DNA from: Escherichia boydii
Lineage (GTDB): Bacteria > Pseudomonadota > Gammaproteobacteria > Enterobacterales > Enterobacteriaceae
Length of the DNA: 64,000 nt
NCBI GenBank assembly: GCA_041890495.1
Contig: CP169086.1
Coordinates: 4,030,001 to 4,094,000, forward strand
Direction of reading: 5' to 3'
The translations under genes and the position numbers were made by a program. The notes beneath the pieces are model-generated. The model did no database searches. It saw only the letters and a program-made list of their open reading frames with translations, and had not been told where the DNA came from. Position 1 is the first letter of the stretch, and every line of letters begins with the position of its first letter. Shown one piece after another: positions 8,812 through 18,159 of the stretch.

Positions 8812-10134
8812 ATGCAAGCCTATTTTGACCAGCTCGATCGCGTTCGTTATGAAGGCTCAAAATCCTCAAACCCGTTAGCATTCCGTCACTACAATCCCGA
8901 CGAACTGGTGTTGGGTAAGCGTATGGAAGAGCACTTGCGTTTTGCCGCCTGCTACTGGCACACCTTCTGCTGGAACGGGGCGGATATGTTTGGTGTGGGG
9001 GCGTTTAATCGTCCGTGGCAGCAGCCTGGTGAGGCACTGGCGTTGGCGAAGCGTAAAGCAGATGTCGCATTTGAGTTTTTCCACAAGTTACATGTGCCAT
9101 TTTATTGCTTCCACGATGTGGATGTTTCCCCTGAGGGCGCGTCGTTAAAAGAGTACATCAATAATTTTGCGCAAATGGTTGATGTCCTGGCAGGCAAGCA
9201 AGAAGAGAGCGGCGTGAAGCTGCTGTGGGGAACCGCCAACTGCTTTACAAACCCTCGCTACGGCGCGGGTGCGGCGACGAACCCAGATCCTGAAGTCTTC
9301 AGCTGGGCGGCAACGCAAGTTGTTACAGCGATGGAAGCAACCCATAAATTGGGCGGTGAAAACTATGTCCTGTGGGGCGGTCGTGAAGGTTACGAAACGC
9401 TGTTAAATACCGACTTGCGTCAGGAGCGTGAACAACTGGGCCGCTTTATGCAGATGGTGGTTGAGCATAAACATAAAATCGGTTTCCAGGGCACGTTGCT
9501 TATCGAACCGAAACCGCAAGAACCGACCAAACATCAATATGATTACGATGCCGCGACGGTCTATGGCTTCCTGAAACAGTTTGGTCTGGAAAAAGAGATT
9601 AAACTGAACATTGAAGCTAACCACGCGACGCTGGCAGGTCACTCTTTCCATCATGAAATAGCCACCGCCATTGCGCTTGGCCTGTTCGGTTCTGTCGACG
9701 CCAACCGTGGCGATGCGCAACTGGGCTGGGACACCGACCAGTTCCCGAACAGTGTGGAAGAGAATGCGCTGGTGATGTATGAAATTCTCAAAGCAGGCGG
9801 TTTCACCACCGGTGGTCTGAACTTCGATGCCAAAGTACGTCGTCAAAGTACTGATAAATATGATCTGTTTTACGGTCATATCGGCGCGATGGATACGATG
9901 GCACTGGCGCTGAAAATTGCAGCGCGCATGATTGAAGATGGCGAGCTGGATAAACGCATCGCGCAGCGTTATTCCGGCTGGAATAGCGAATTGGGCCAGC
10001 AAATCCTGAAGGGGCAGTTATCGCTTGCGGAGATCGCGAAGTACGCTGAACAACATCAGCTGGCGCCACAGCACCAGAGCGGACACCAGGAGCTGCTGGA
10101 AAATCTCGTAAACCACTATCTGTTTGATAAGTAA
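8812..10134 (+). CDS. xylA: xylose isomerase XylA, chimeric at its 3' end
   Basis: XylA interconverts D-xylose and D-xylulose in the cytoplasm, the first step of xylose breakdown. The start at MQAYFDQL (440 residues) has GGAG about seven bases upstream; an in-frame ATG at 8800 is less likely. Metal and substrate residues are present, including FHDVD near residue 101 and the IEPKPQEPTKHQYD and NIEANHATLAGH strands. Residues 1 to about 400 match K-12 XylA. From KGQ onward the sequence (LSLAEIAKYAEQHQLAP) departs sharply from the K-12 ending (MSLADLAKYAQEHHLSP). The gene therefore looks like an in-frame recombinant, with the switch near 10010. All catalytic regions lie in the E. coli-like part. 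Confidence 0.96.
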   Translation: MQAYFDQLDRVRYEGSKSSNPLAFRHYNPDELVLGKRMEEHLRFAACYWHTFCWNGADMFGVGAFNRPWQQPGEALALAKRKADVAFEFFHKLHVPFYCFHDVDVSPEGASLKEYINNFAQMVDVLAGKQEESGVKLLWGTANCFTNPRYGAGAATNPDPEVFSWAATQVVTAMEATHKLGGENYVLWGGREGYETLLNTDLRQEREQLGRFMQMVVEHKHKIGFQGTLLIEPKPQEPTKHQYDYDAATVYGFLKQFGLEKEIKLNIEANHATLAGHSFHHEIATAIALGLFGSVDANRGDAQLGWDTDQFPNSVEENALVMYEILKAGGFTTGGLNFDAKVRRQSTDKYDLFYGHIGAMDTMALALKIAARMIEDGELDKRIAQRYSGWNSELGQQILKGQLSLAEIAKYAEQHQLAPQHQSGHQELLENLVNHYLFDK

Positions 10135-10155
10135 TTTAGCTGAAGATGCACGTAG

Positions 10156-10182
10156 GCCCGGTAAGCGTTAGCGCTACCGGGC
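10156..10182. repeat. xylA-xylB intergenic palindrome
   Basis: GCCCGGTA at 10156-10163 pairs with TACCGGGC at 10175-10182 around an AGCGTTAGCGC loop, giving a REP-like stem between xylA and xylB. There is no T run, so co-transcription should continue. Confidence 0.6.
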
Positions 10183-10206
10183 ATTTCTGTAAAAGGAGTC
10201 ACCGTA

Positions 10207-11661
10207 ATGTATATCGGGATCGATCTTGGCACATCGGGTGTGAAAGCCATCCTGTTGAGCGAGCAGGGCGACGTGTTAGCAACGCAGACGGAAACGCTGC
10301 AGGTTTCTCGTCCGCATCCGCTGTGGTCGGAACAGGATCCGGAGCAGTGGTGGCAGGCGACGGATCGCGCAATCAAAGCCTTAGGCGAGCAGCATAGCCT
10401 GCGCGACGTTAAAGCGCTGGGGATTGCCGGGCAAATGCACGGCGCTACGCTGCTGGACAGCGAGCATCGCGTGTTGCGACCCGCCATTCTCTGGAACGAT
10501 GGCCGCTGTGCAGAAGAGTGTGCGCTTCTTGAGGCGCATGTACCCACGTCTCGTGAGATTACCGGCAACCTGATGATGCCCGGCTTTACCGCGCCCAAGC
10601 TGCTGTGGGTGCAGCGACACGAGCCGGAGATTTTCCAGCAGGTGGCGAAAGTCCTGCTGCCGAAAGACTATCTGCGTTTTCGCATGACGGGCGATTTCGC
10701 CAGCGACATGTCCGATGCCGCCGGCACCATGTGGCTCGACGTGGCGAAACGCGACTGGAGCGAGGCGATGCTGGATGCCTGCCACCTGACCCGGGAACAT
10801 ATGCCCGCGCTGTACGAAGGCTGTGAGGTGACAGGCGCGCTGCTGCCAGCCGTTGCTGAACGCTGGAATATGCCTGCCGTACCGGTGGTTGCCGGAGGCG
10901 GTGATAATGCCGCGGGCGCTGTCGGCGTCGGCATGGTTGAGGCGGGGCAGACGATGCTGTCTCTGGGAACCTCTGGCGTCTATTTTGCCGTCAGCGACGG
11001 CTATCGCAGTAATCCAGAAAGCGCGGTGCACAGTTTCTGTCATGCCCTTCCAGGGAAATGGCATTTGATGTCGGTGATGCTGAGCGCGGCGTCCTGCCTG
11101 GACTGGGCGGCGAAACTCACCGGCATGACCGACGTGCCTGCGCTCATTGCGGCGGCGCAGCAGGCGGATGACGCTGCGGGTGCCGTCTGGTTTTTACCGT
11201 ATCTTTCTGGAGAGCGTACGCCGCACAACAACCCGGAAGCGAAAGGGGTGTTCTTTGGCTTAACCCATCAGCATGGCCCGGCAGAGCTGGCGCGTGCGGT
11301 TCTCGAAGGCGTGGGCTATGCGCTGGCCGACGGAATGGACGTGGTGCACGAATGCGGCCTGGAACCGACGAGCGTCACCCTGATTGGCGGCGGTGCGCGA
11401 AGCCCTTACTGGCGACAGATGCTGTCGGATATCAGCGGGTTGCAGCTGGATTTCCGCACCGGTGGCGATGTCGGCCCCGCGCTCGGCGCCGCGCGTCTGG
11501 CGCAGATTGCTATGAACCCGGAAAAACCACTTTCACAACTGCTGCCGCAGCTTACCCTTGAACAGGCGCATTTCCCTGACGCGGCAAATCATGCGCGGTA
11601 CGCGGAAAGGCGCGCGGTATTCCGTAAAATCTACCAGCAGCTGCTGCCCCTGATGTCGTAA
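10207..11661 (+). CDS. xylB: xylulokinase XylB
   Basis: XylB phosphorylates D-xylulose to xylulose-5-phosphate, feeding the pentose phosphate pathway. The 484 residues equal the E. coli length. It is a FGGY-family kinase: IGIDLGTSGVK forms the N-terminal phosphate loop, GIAGQMHG contacts substrate, GGGDNAAGAVG holds the catalytic Asp region, and LIGGGARSPYWRQ lies in the C-terminal lobe. AAAAGGAG precedes the ATG. Unlike the upstream xyl genes it differs from K-12 throughout, so it belongs to the diverged backbone. It is expected to be transcribed with xylA. Confidence 0.96.
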   Translation: MYIGIDLGTSGVKAILLSEQGDVLATQTETLQVSRPHPLWSEQDPEQWWQATDRAIKALGEQHSLRDVKALGIAGQMHGATLLDSEHRVLRPAILWNDGRCAEECALLEAHVPTSREITGNLMMPGFTAPKLLWVQRHEPEIFQQVAKVLLPKDYLRFRMTGDFASDMSDAAGTMWLDVAKRDWSEAMLDACHLTREHMPALYEGCEVTGALLPAVAERWNMPAVPVVAGGGDNAAGAVGVGMVEAGQTMLSLGTSGVYFAVSDGYRSNPESAVHSFCHALPGKWHLMSVMLSAASCLDWAAKLTGMTDVPALIAAAQQADDAAGAVWFLPYLSGERTPHNNPEAKGVFFGLTHQHGPAELARAVLEGVGYALADGMDVVHECGLEPTSVTLIGGGARSPYWRQMLSDISGLQLDFRTGGDVGPALGAARLAQIAMNPEKPLSQLLPQLTLEQAHFPDAANHARYAERRAVFRKIYQQLLPLMS

Positions 11662-11764
11662 ATACGCTTGTCCGGGAAAGGCACGAGGATGTCCTTTTTT
11701 GGTCTGTGCGTGCCTTCATTTCCTTGCCAGTATGGTGTCACACCCACTGGCGAGGAGACCCATC

Positions 11765-12304
11765 ATGTCACGCACTGCATTAATCAACATCGACACTCAG
11801 CAGTCCTTCCATCACCGCAATTACTGGCAGGAAAGCGAGATCCCTGCCTTTCAGCAGGCGATGCTGGGGCTGATTGAAGGCTGCCAGGCGCGCAATATTC
11901 CGGTCGTTGATATTTTTCATGTGGACGAAGACGGCCCTTTCACCCTGAAAAGCGGCTATGTCAAACCGATGGCCTTTTTGCGTCATCAGCCGGATGTGGT
12001 TTTCCAGAAACACGTCCATAATGCCTTCACGGATACCGGGCTCGATCGCTGGCTGCGTGAACGTGATATCAACCAACTGATTATCTGCGGCATTCGCACT
12101 GAGCAATGCTGCGAAACCACCGCCCGGGTGGCATCCGATCTGGGTTATGCTGTGACCTTTGTCAGCGAGGCCACGCTGACGTTCCCCATGACGTACAGGG
12201 GCATTACCCTTAGCGCTGCGGACATTCGCCACCGTACCGAAACGGTACTGTCCGGGCGTTTTGCCGAAATTAAAACGGTAGCGGAGACGCTGGAGTCCCT
12301 GTAA
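11765..12304 (+). CDS. isochorismatase-like cysteine hydrolase
   Basis: A 179-residue protein of the isochorismatase-like hydrolase superfamily, which includes nicotinamidase and RutB-type ureidoacrylate hydrolases. The catalytic triad can be placed: Asp in ALINIDTQQSF, Lys in VVFQKHVHNAF and Cys in ICGIRTEQCCETTAR. The start MSRTALIN has AGGAGA upstream, while a longer in-frame extension lacks one. Its stop codon overlaps the start of the downstream GlxA-like regulator by one base (TAATG), so the two are almost certainly co-translated. The substrate is unknown. I recall no K-12 counterpart at this site. Confidence 0.8.
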   Translation: MSRTALINIDTQQSFHHRNYWQESEIPAFQQAMLGLIEGCQARNIPVVDIFHVDEDGPFTLKSGYVKPMAFLRHQPDVVFQKHVHNAFTDTGLDRWLRERDINQLIICGIRTEQCCETTARVASDLGYAVTFVSEATLTFPMTYRGITLSAADIRHRTETVLSGRFAEIKTVAETLESL

Positions 12305-13224
12305 TGAGTATCGACGTCTGGTTCGTGATGTTGCCCGGGGTGCTGTCATTAGACATGACCGGCCCGGCAGAAACCTTTGTACTGGCTGGCGACGCGTTTC
12401 GTCTGCATTACATTGGCCCGCAACCGGAGGTGCCGACGTCGATAGGCCTGACGATGAGCGGCATCCAGCCGTTACCGGAAAGGCTTCCTGAGGGGAGCCT
12501 GCTGGTATTGCCCGGCGTGAGCGACTCCCGCTTTCAGTTCTCAACGCCACAGGCGCAGCAGATTCAGCACTGGCTGATGCGCCTGCAGCCACAGATCCAG
12601 CGCCGGGATATCACGGTGATGTGCGTCTGTTCAGGCGCGCTGCTGGCGGCGAAATCGGGCCTGCTGAACAACCGGCAGTGTACAACCCACCATGACGTTA
12701 TCAGCCGTTTACGCACTGCGGCGCCCACGGCGACGATTAAAGAAAGCCGCATCTTTGTACAGGATGAGAATATCTGGACCAGCGCGGGGATCACGTCGGG
12801 CATCGATCTGGCGCTGCACATGATTAACCGCCTGTGCGGCCCCGAAAAGGCGCTGACCGTGGCGCGTGAGATGGTGGTCTGGTTCCGCCGTTCCGGTGAC
12901 GATCCTCAGCTATCTCCGTGGCTACGCTATCGCAATCATCTTCATCCGGCGATACATCGGGCGCAGGATGCGCTCACCGCCGAGCCGCAAAAAACGTGGA
13001 GCTTGCCTGAGATCGCCGCACTGGCGCACGTCAGCCCGCGCCATCTCACCCGGCTTTTCCAGTCGCATTTAGGCATTAGCGTTCGCGATTATCTTGAGCA
13101 GCTGCGTCTGGCGGTGGCGGAGCAATGGCTATTGCAGGGGCGCGGCATGGAGCAGGCTTCACTGGCGGCAGGGTTTTCCTCCCCGCGCCAGTATCATCGC
13201 GCCCGGCAGCGAAGCATTAGCTGA
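12304..13224 (+). CDS. GlxA-family transcriptional regulator (DJ-1/PfpI plus AraC domains)
   Basis: A 306-residue protein in two parts. Residues 1 to about 190 form a DJ-1/PfpI-like (class I amidotransferase-like) domain with MCVCSGALLAAKSGLL at the nucleophile-elbow position. Residues about 215-306 form an AraC-type DNA-binding domain (SLPEIAALAHVSPRHLTRLFQSHLG). Regulators of this build often control nearby amide- or nitrogen-compound hydrolases. Translational coupling to the upstream hydrolase suggests it regulates that gene. Its 3' end overlaps the convergent wecH gene by 8 bases. No ligand or target can be named. Confidence 0.85.
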   Translation: MSIDVWFVMLPGVLSLDMTGPAETFVLAGDAFRLHYIGPQPEVPTSIGLTMSGIQPLPERLPEGSLLVLPGVSDSRFQFSTPQAQQIQHWLMRLQPQIQRRDITVMCVCSGALLAAKSGLLNNRQCTTHHDVISRLRTAAPTATIKESRIFVQDENIWTSAGITSGIDLALHMINRLCGPEKALTVAREMVVWFRRSGDDPQLSPWLRYRNHLHPAIHRAQDALTAEPQKTWSLPEIAALAHVSPRHLTRLFQSHLGISVRDYLEQLRLAVAEQWLLQGRGMEQASLAAGFSSPRQYHRARQRSIS

Positions 13225-14212
13225 CGAAGCGGCGAGCATCTATTTTTTGCAGCAGTATCGACAGCAGTAGGCTGATCGCCAGCGTGGCGGCAAAAATCCA
13301 GACGATATCCAGCACCGGCCAGCTTTTTAGCTCAATGCCTCTCGTGCGCAGCGCGTGGATCACCAGCGCGTGAAAACCGTAAATCCCGAGAGAGTGCCGT
13401 GAGATAAGGCTCAGCACGGGCAGGGGACGTGCGTTCAGGGTGTTTTTGGCGAGCGTGAGCAGCGAAACCGCACAGATAAAGACCATCGGCCCGCAATAGA
13501 GATACCAGGTATCGGCAAAATTGCCGCGCCACTGCAGCTCATGCAGCGTCCCGCGTGAAATCACCGCCACGCCAGCGATAAACAGCGCCCCGCAGAGCCA
13601 GCTCAGCCCGCGTTTTTGCGTGTCCATCATCCCGATGGCACGCCCCAGCATGCCGTAAAGCACGTAGTAAAATGTATCGCCGTTGATATAGAGATTGACC
13701 GGAAGCCACTCAAATCCGTCGATTTTCTGCGAAACCGTATTCGGGTTAGCGATAATGCCAATCACCACCATCAGGGCCAGAAGCATTTTACCGCTGACGT
13801 TTTTCACCTGAATGAGCGGGGAGACCAGATAGATAACAATAATCGCGAAGAAGAACCACAGGTGGTAGAACACCGGTTTTTGCAGCACGTATTTCAGCGA
13901 CAGCCCGGCGTTAATGGAGGTGAACAGCGTGATATAGAGCAGAGCAACGGCGCTGTAGAACCCCAGGCAGGCCACGATGCGCACGAAGTGCCGCGGCTGC
14001 GCGCTACGCTCGCCAAAAAAGAGAAAGCCGGAAATCATAAAGAACAGCGGCACGCTGACGCGTGACGCAGAGTTGAGAATATTGGCGATATCCCAGTTAA
14101 CGGGGCTGATGCTGTGGGCATTTGTGACGTACCAGGTCGTCGTGTGGATCATGACCACCATCAGACACGCTATTCCTCGCAGGTTATCAATCCAGTTAAT
14201 TTTTGACTGCAT
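13217..14212 (-). CDS. wecH: O-acetyltransferase WecH (acyltransferase 3 family)
   Basis: The 331-residue integral membrane protein has about ten hydrophobic segments and the acyltransferase-3 N-terminal motif (WIDNLRGIACLMVVMIH, with the conserved Arg and His). In E. coli WecH (YiaH) O-acetylates enterobacterial common antigen, using acetyl groups carried across the inner membrane. Length and position next to ysaB-glyQ match the E. coli gene. The sequence is clearly diverged from K-12. Confidence 0.88.
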   Translation of the reverse strand: MQSKINWIDNLRGIACLMVVMIHTTTWYVTNAHSISPVNWDIANILNSASRVSVPLFFMISGFLFFGERSAQPRHFVRIVACLGFYSAVALLYITLFTSINAGLSLKYVLQKPVFYHLWFFFAIIVIYLVSPLIQVKNVSGKMLLALMVVIGIIANPNTVSQKIDGFEWLPVNLYINGDTFYYVLYGMLGRAIGMMDTQKRGLSWLCGALFIAGVAVISRGTLHELQWRGNFADTWYLYCGPMVFICAVSLLTLAKNTLNARPLPVLSLISRHSLGIYGFHALVIHALRTRGIELKSWPVLDIVWIFAATLAISLLLSILLQKIDARRFVS

Positions 14213-14395
14213 CAGTTCCTCGTATTCCCTGTAAATTGAGTGTGACTGCCGTTGTCCAAAAGTCTTCGTTTGGAAAATTCTGAGTTTTATTCAGCAGGCT
14301 TGTAGGGAGGCCGCGAGATTCGCAGAATGCCGGACCGTAATCTATAAAAGCTTTGATACTAAAAATAACAGCCACTGACCAGGGCGGTAATAAAA

Positions 14396-14701
14396 ATGAT
14401 GATGAAGCGTGTGGCGTCACTCTTTCTGCTGTTGATCCTGGCGGGATGCAGTGCGCCGCAAGAAGCACCTGTGCAAAAAGCGCAGCAGGGTAAAATGAGC
14501 CCGGAACGTTCACTGAATATGGAAGCGCTCTGTAAGGATCGGGCCGCTCGCCGCTATAACTCGGACGTGCAGAAAATTGATGTCACCGGGTTTGAGCGTT
14601 TTCAGGGAAGCTACGAGCTGCGGGGCCATACGTCGCGCAAAGAGGGCTTTGTCTGCTCGTTTGATGCGGACGGTCAGTTTTTACACCTCTCCATGCGCTA
14701 G
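14396..14701 (+). CDS. ysaB: YsaB family lipoprotein
   Basis: A 101-residue small lipoprotein. The signal peptide ends in the lipobox LILAGC-SAP, so the Cys near residue 19 should be lipidated. The mature part contains SLNMEALCKDRAARRY and FVCSFDADGQFLHLSMR, which match K-12 YsaB. The function is unknown. It lies between wecH (divergent) and glyQ, as in E. coli. Confidence 0.85.
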   Translation: MMMKRVASLFLLLILAGCSAPQEAPVQKAQQGKMSPERSLNMEALCKDRAARRYNSDVQKIDVTGFERFQGSYELRGHTSRKEGFVCSFDADGQFLHLSMR

Positions 14702-14860
14702 CCTGCTCGTATAATCAACAGCCAGACGCCGTCAGCGTTCTGGCCGCAAGGCTTATTTCCCAATTTTCCCTAAACAACCCCGTTTCGTACTGTATATCTT
14801 CCATCCAGCGGGTATACTGATCCCTTCCTTTAAATCCACACGTATCCAGCACGAAATAAT

Positions 14861-15772
14861 ATGCAAAAGTTTGATACCAGGACCTTCCAGGGCTTGATCC
14901 TGACCTTACAGGATTACTGGGCTCGCCAGGGCTGCACCATTGTTCAACCATTGGACATGGAAGTCGGCGCGGGAACCTCTCACCCAATGACCTGTCTGCG
15001 CGCGCTGGGGCCAGAACCGATGGCGGCTGCTTATGTTCAGCCTTCTCGTCGCCCGACCGATGGTCGCTACGGCGAAAACCCCAACCGTTTACAGCACTAC
15101 TATCAGTTCCAGGTGGTCATTAAGCCATCGCCGGACAATATTCAGGAGCTGTACCTCGGTTCTCTGAAAGAGCTGGGCATGGACCCGACTATTCACGACA
15201 TCCGTTTCGTGGAAGATAACTGGGAAAACCCGACGCTGGGTGCCTGGGGACTGGGCTGGGAAGTGTGGCTGAACGGCATGGAAGTGACGCAGTTCACTTA
15301 CTTCCAGCAGGTTGGTGGTCTGGAGTGTAAACCGGTTACCGGCGAGATCACCTACGGTCTGGAACGTCTGGCCATGTACATTCAGGGCGTAGACAGCGTT
15401 TACGACCTGGTCTGGAGCGACGGCCCGCTGGGTAAAACCACCTACGGCGACGTGTTCCATCAGAACGAAGTGGAGCAGTCCACTTACAACTTCGAATACG
15501 CGGATGTGGACTTCCTGTTCACCTGCTTCGAGCAGTACGAGAAAGAAGCGCAGCAGCTGCTGGCGCTGGAAAATCCGCTGCCGCTGCCAGCCTACGAGCG
15601 TATTCTGAAAGCCGCCCACAGCTTCAACCTGCTGGATGCGCGTAAAGCCATCTCCGTCACCGAGCGTCAGCGCTACATTCTGCGCATTCGCACCCTGACC
15701 AAAGCAGTGGCAGAAGCATACTACGCTTCCCGTGAAGCCCTCGGCTTCCCGATGTGCAACAAAGATAAGTAA
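14861..15772 (+). CDS. glyQ: glycyl-tRNA synthetase alpha subunit
   Basis: The 303-residue catalytic alpha subunit of the alpha2-beta2 bacterial glycyl-tRNA synthetase charges tRNA-Gly with glycine in the cytoplasm. The class II core is recognisable in [18 protein letters not shown] and the [14 protein letters not shown] region (motif 2 area). It is nine bases upstream of glyS, forming the usual glyQS operon. The protein matches K-12 as far as I recall, and the DNA may be of E. coli type too. The family is so conserved that this alone does not prove transfer. Confidence 0.97.
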
Positions 15773-15781
15773 GAGGCGGCT

Positions 15782-17851
15782 ATGTCTGAGAAAACTTTTC
15801 TGGTGGAAATCGGCACTGAAGAGCTGCCACCAAAAGCACTGCGCAGCCTGGCTGAGTCCTTTGCTGCGAACTTTACTGCGGAGCTGGATAACGCTGGCCT
15901 CGCACACGGCACCGTTCAATGGTTTGCTGCTCCGCGTCGTCTGGCGCTGAAAGTAGCTAACCTGGCGGAAGCGCAACCGGATCGTGAAATCGAAAAACGC
16001 GGCCCGGCGATTGCCCAGGCGTTCGACGCTGAAGGCAAACCGAGCAAAGCGGCAGAAGGTTGGGCGCGTGGTTGCGGTATTACCGTTGACCAGGCTGAGC
16101 GTCTGACTACCGATAAAGGCGAATGGCTGCTGTATCGCGCCCATGTGAAGGGCGAAAGCACCGAAGCACTGCTGCCGAATATGGTTGCGACTTCTCTGGC
16201 GAAACTGCCGATCCCGAAACTGATGCGTTGGGGCGCAAGCGACGTGCACTTCGTGCGTCCGGTGCACACCGTGACCCTGCTGCTGGGCGACAAAGTCATT
16301 CCGGCAACCATTCTGGGCATTCAGTCCGATCGCGTGATTCGCGGCCACCGCTTTATGGGCGAGCCGGAATTCACCATCGATAACGCCGATCAGTATCCGG
16401 AAATTCTGCGTGAGCGTGGGAAAGTCATCGCCGATTACGAAGAACGTAAGGCGAAGATTAAAGCCGATGCCGAAGAAGCAGCGCGTAAGATTGGCGGTAA
16501 CGCTGACTTAAGCGAAAGCCTGCTGGAAGAAGTGGCTTCGCTGGTGGAGTGGCCGGTCGTTCTGACCGCAAAATTCGAAGAGAAATTCCTCGCGGTGCCG
16601 GCTGAAGCGCTGGTTTACACCATGAAAGGTGACCAGAAATACTTCCCGGTGTATGCGAACGACGGCAAACTGCTGCCGAACTTTATCTTCGTTGCCAACA
16701 TCGAATCGAAAGATCCGCAGCAGATTATCTCCGGTAACGAGAAAGTCGTTCGTCCGCGTCTGGCGGATGCCGAGTTCTTCTTCAACACCGACCGTAAAAA
16801 ACGTCTTGAAGATAACCTGCCGCGCCTGCAAACCGTGTTGTTCCAGCAACAGTTGGGGACGCTGCGCGACAAAACTGACCGCATCCAGGCGCTGGCTGGC
16901 TGGATTGCTGAACAGATTGGCGCTGACGTTAACCACGCTACCCGTGCGGGTCTGCTGTCTAAGTGCGACCTGATGACCAACATGGTCTTCGAGTTCACCG
17001 ACACCCAGGGCGTTATGGGGATGCACTATGCGCGTCACGATGGCGAAGCGGAAGATGTCGCGGTGGCGCTGAATGAGCAGTATCAGCCGCGTTTTGCTGG
17101 TGATGACCTGCCGTCCAACCCAGTAGCTTGTGCGCTGGCGATTGCTGACAAGATGGATACCCTGGCGGGTATCTTCGGTATCGGTCAGCATCCGAAAGGC
17201 GACAAAGACCCGTTTGCGCTGCGTCGTGCCGCGCTTGGCGTGCTGCGAATTATCGTTGAGAAGAACCTCAACCTTGATCTGCAAACGCTGACCGAAGAAG
17301 CGGTGCGTCTGTATGGCGATAAGCTGACTAATGCCAACGTAGTTGATGATGTTATCGACTTTATGCTCGGTCGCTTCCGCGCCTGGTATCAGGACGAAGG
17401 TTATACCGTTGACACCATCCAGGCGGTACTGGCGCGTCGTCCGACTCGTCCGGCTGATTTCGATGCCCGTATGAAAGCGGTATCGCATTTCCGTACCCTG
17501 GATGCAGCTGCTGCACTGGCGGCGGCGAACAAACGTGTATCTAACATTCTGGCGAAATCTGACGAAGTGCTGAGCGACCGCGTGAATGCCTCTACCCTGA
17601 AAGAGCCGGAAGAAATTAAACTGGCGATGCAGGTTGTGGTGCTACGTGACAAGCTGGAGCCGTACTTTACGGAAGGTCGTTACCAGGATGCGCTGGTCGA
17701 ACTGGCTGAGCTGCGTGAACCGGTTGATGCTTTCTTCGATAAAGTGATGGTCATGGTTGATGACAAAGAATTGCGTATCAACCGTCTGACCATGCTGGAG
17801 AAACTGCGCGAACTGTTCCTGCGCGTTGCGGATATTTCGCTGTTGCAATAA
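15782..17851 (+). CDS. glyS: glycyl-tRNA synthetase beta subunit
   Basis: The 689-residue beta subunit binds tRNA-Gly and is required for aminoacylation by the GlyQ subunit. An N-terminal segment (FLVEIGTEELPPKALRSL) is the family hallmark. An HD-like middle domain and a C-terminal anticodon-binding (DALR-like) region follow. AGAGGCGGCT lies just upstream of the ATG. The protein appears identical to K-12 GlyS while the genes on both sides (ysaB, ABC-F) are diverged, so glyQS probably forms a short E. coli-like tract. It ends at a strong terminator. Confidence 0.97.
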   Translation: MSEKTFLVEIGTEELPPKALRSLAESFAANFTAELDNAGLAHGTVQWFAAPRRLALKVANLAEAQPDREIEKRGPAIAQAFDAEGKPSKAAEGWARGCGITVDQAERLTTDKGEWLLYRAHVKGESTEALLPNMVATSLAKLPIPKLMRWGASDVHFVRPVHTVTLLLGDKVIPATILGIQSDRVIRGHRFMGEPEFTIDNADQYPEILRERGKVIADYEERKAKIKADAEEAARKIGGNADLSESLLEEVASLVEWPVVLTAKFEEKFLAVPAEALVYTMKGDQKYFPVYANDGKLLPNFIFVANIESKDPQQIISGNEKVVRPRLADAEFFFNTDRKKRLEDNLPRLQTVLFQQQLGTLRDKTDRIQALAGWIAEQIGADVNHATRAGLLSKCDLMTNMVFEFTDTQGVMGMHYARHDGEAEDVAVALNEQYQPRFAGDDLPSNPVACALAIADKMDTLAGIFGIGQHPKGDKDPFALRRAALGVLRIIVEKNLNLDLQTLTEEAVRLYGDKLTNANVVDDVIDFMLGRFRAWYQDEGYTVDTIQAVLARRPTRPADFDARMKAVSHFRTLDAAAALAAANKRVSNILAKSDEVLSDRVNASTLKEPEEIKLAMQVVVLRDKLEPYFTEGRYQDALVELAELREPVDAFFDKVMVMVDDKELRINRLTMLEKLRELFLRVADISLLQ

Positions 17852-17873
17852 TGTGCCCGTTGTTACAAATGCT

Positions 17874-17899
17874 AAAAACCCGCTTCGGCGGGTTTTTTT
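17874..17899 (+). terminator. rho-independent terminator after glyS
   Basis: ACCCGC-TTCG-GCGGGT stem-loop followed by seven T. The same core is used after rpoC at 57934-57959. Confidence 0.92.
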
Positions 17900-17910
17900 A
17901 TGGGTCTTTT

Positions 17911-17943
17911 GTAGGCCGGATAAGCGCAGCGCCATCCGGCAGG
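17911..17943. repeat. REP-type palindrome downstream of glyS
   Basis: GCCGGAT-AAGCGCAGCGCC-ATCCGGC is a REP-family palindrome just after the glyS terminator. The rest of the 17944-18159 gap holds no ORF I can support. Confidence 0.7.
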
Positions 17944-18159
17944 TTTAGCCGATCGCGATTGAACCACCCCGGAGAGGGAGTACAAATTGTCCAAAATTTA
18001 ACCTTGAAATGGTCAACGCATTCCCGCTATCCTTATCCCCGTTAACTTTCTCGCGCTGGAGCGCCCCCCAAAAATGAACAAACACGACTGATGAATTTCG
18101 ATCCTTGCTAAACGCTACCGCGTCGGCAGGGGATGTTTTGATTTCATTCAGGAGTGCTT

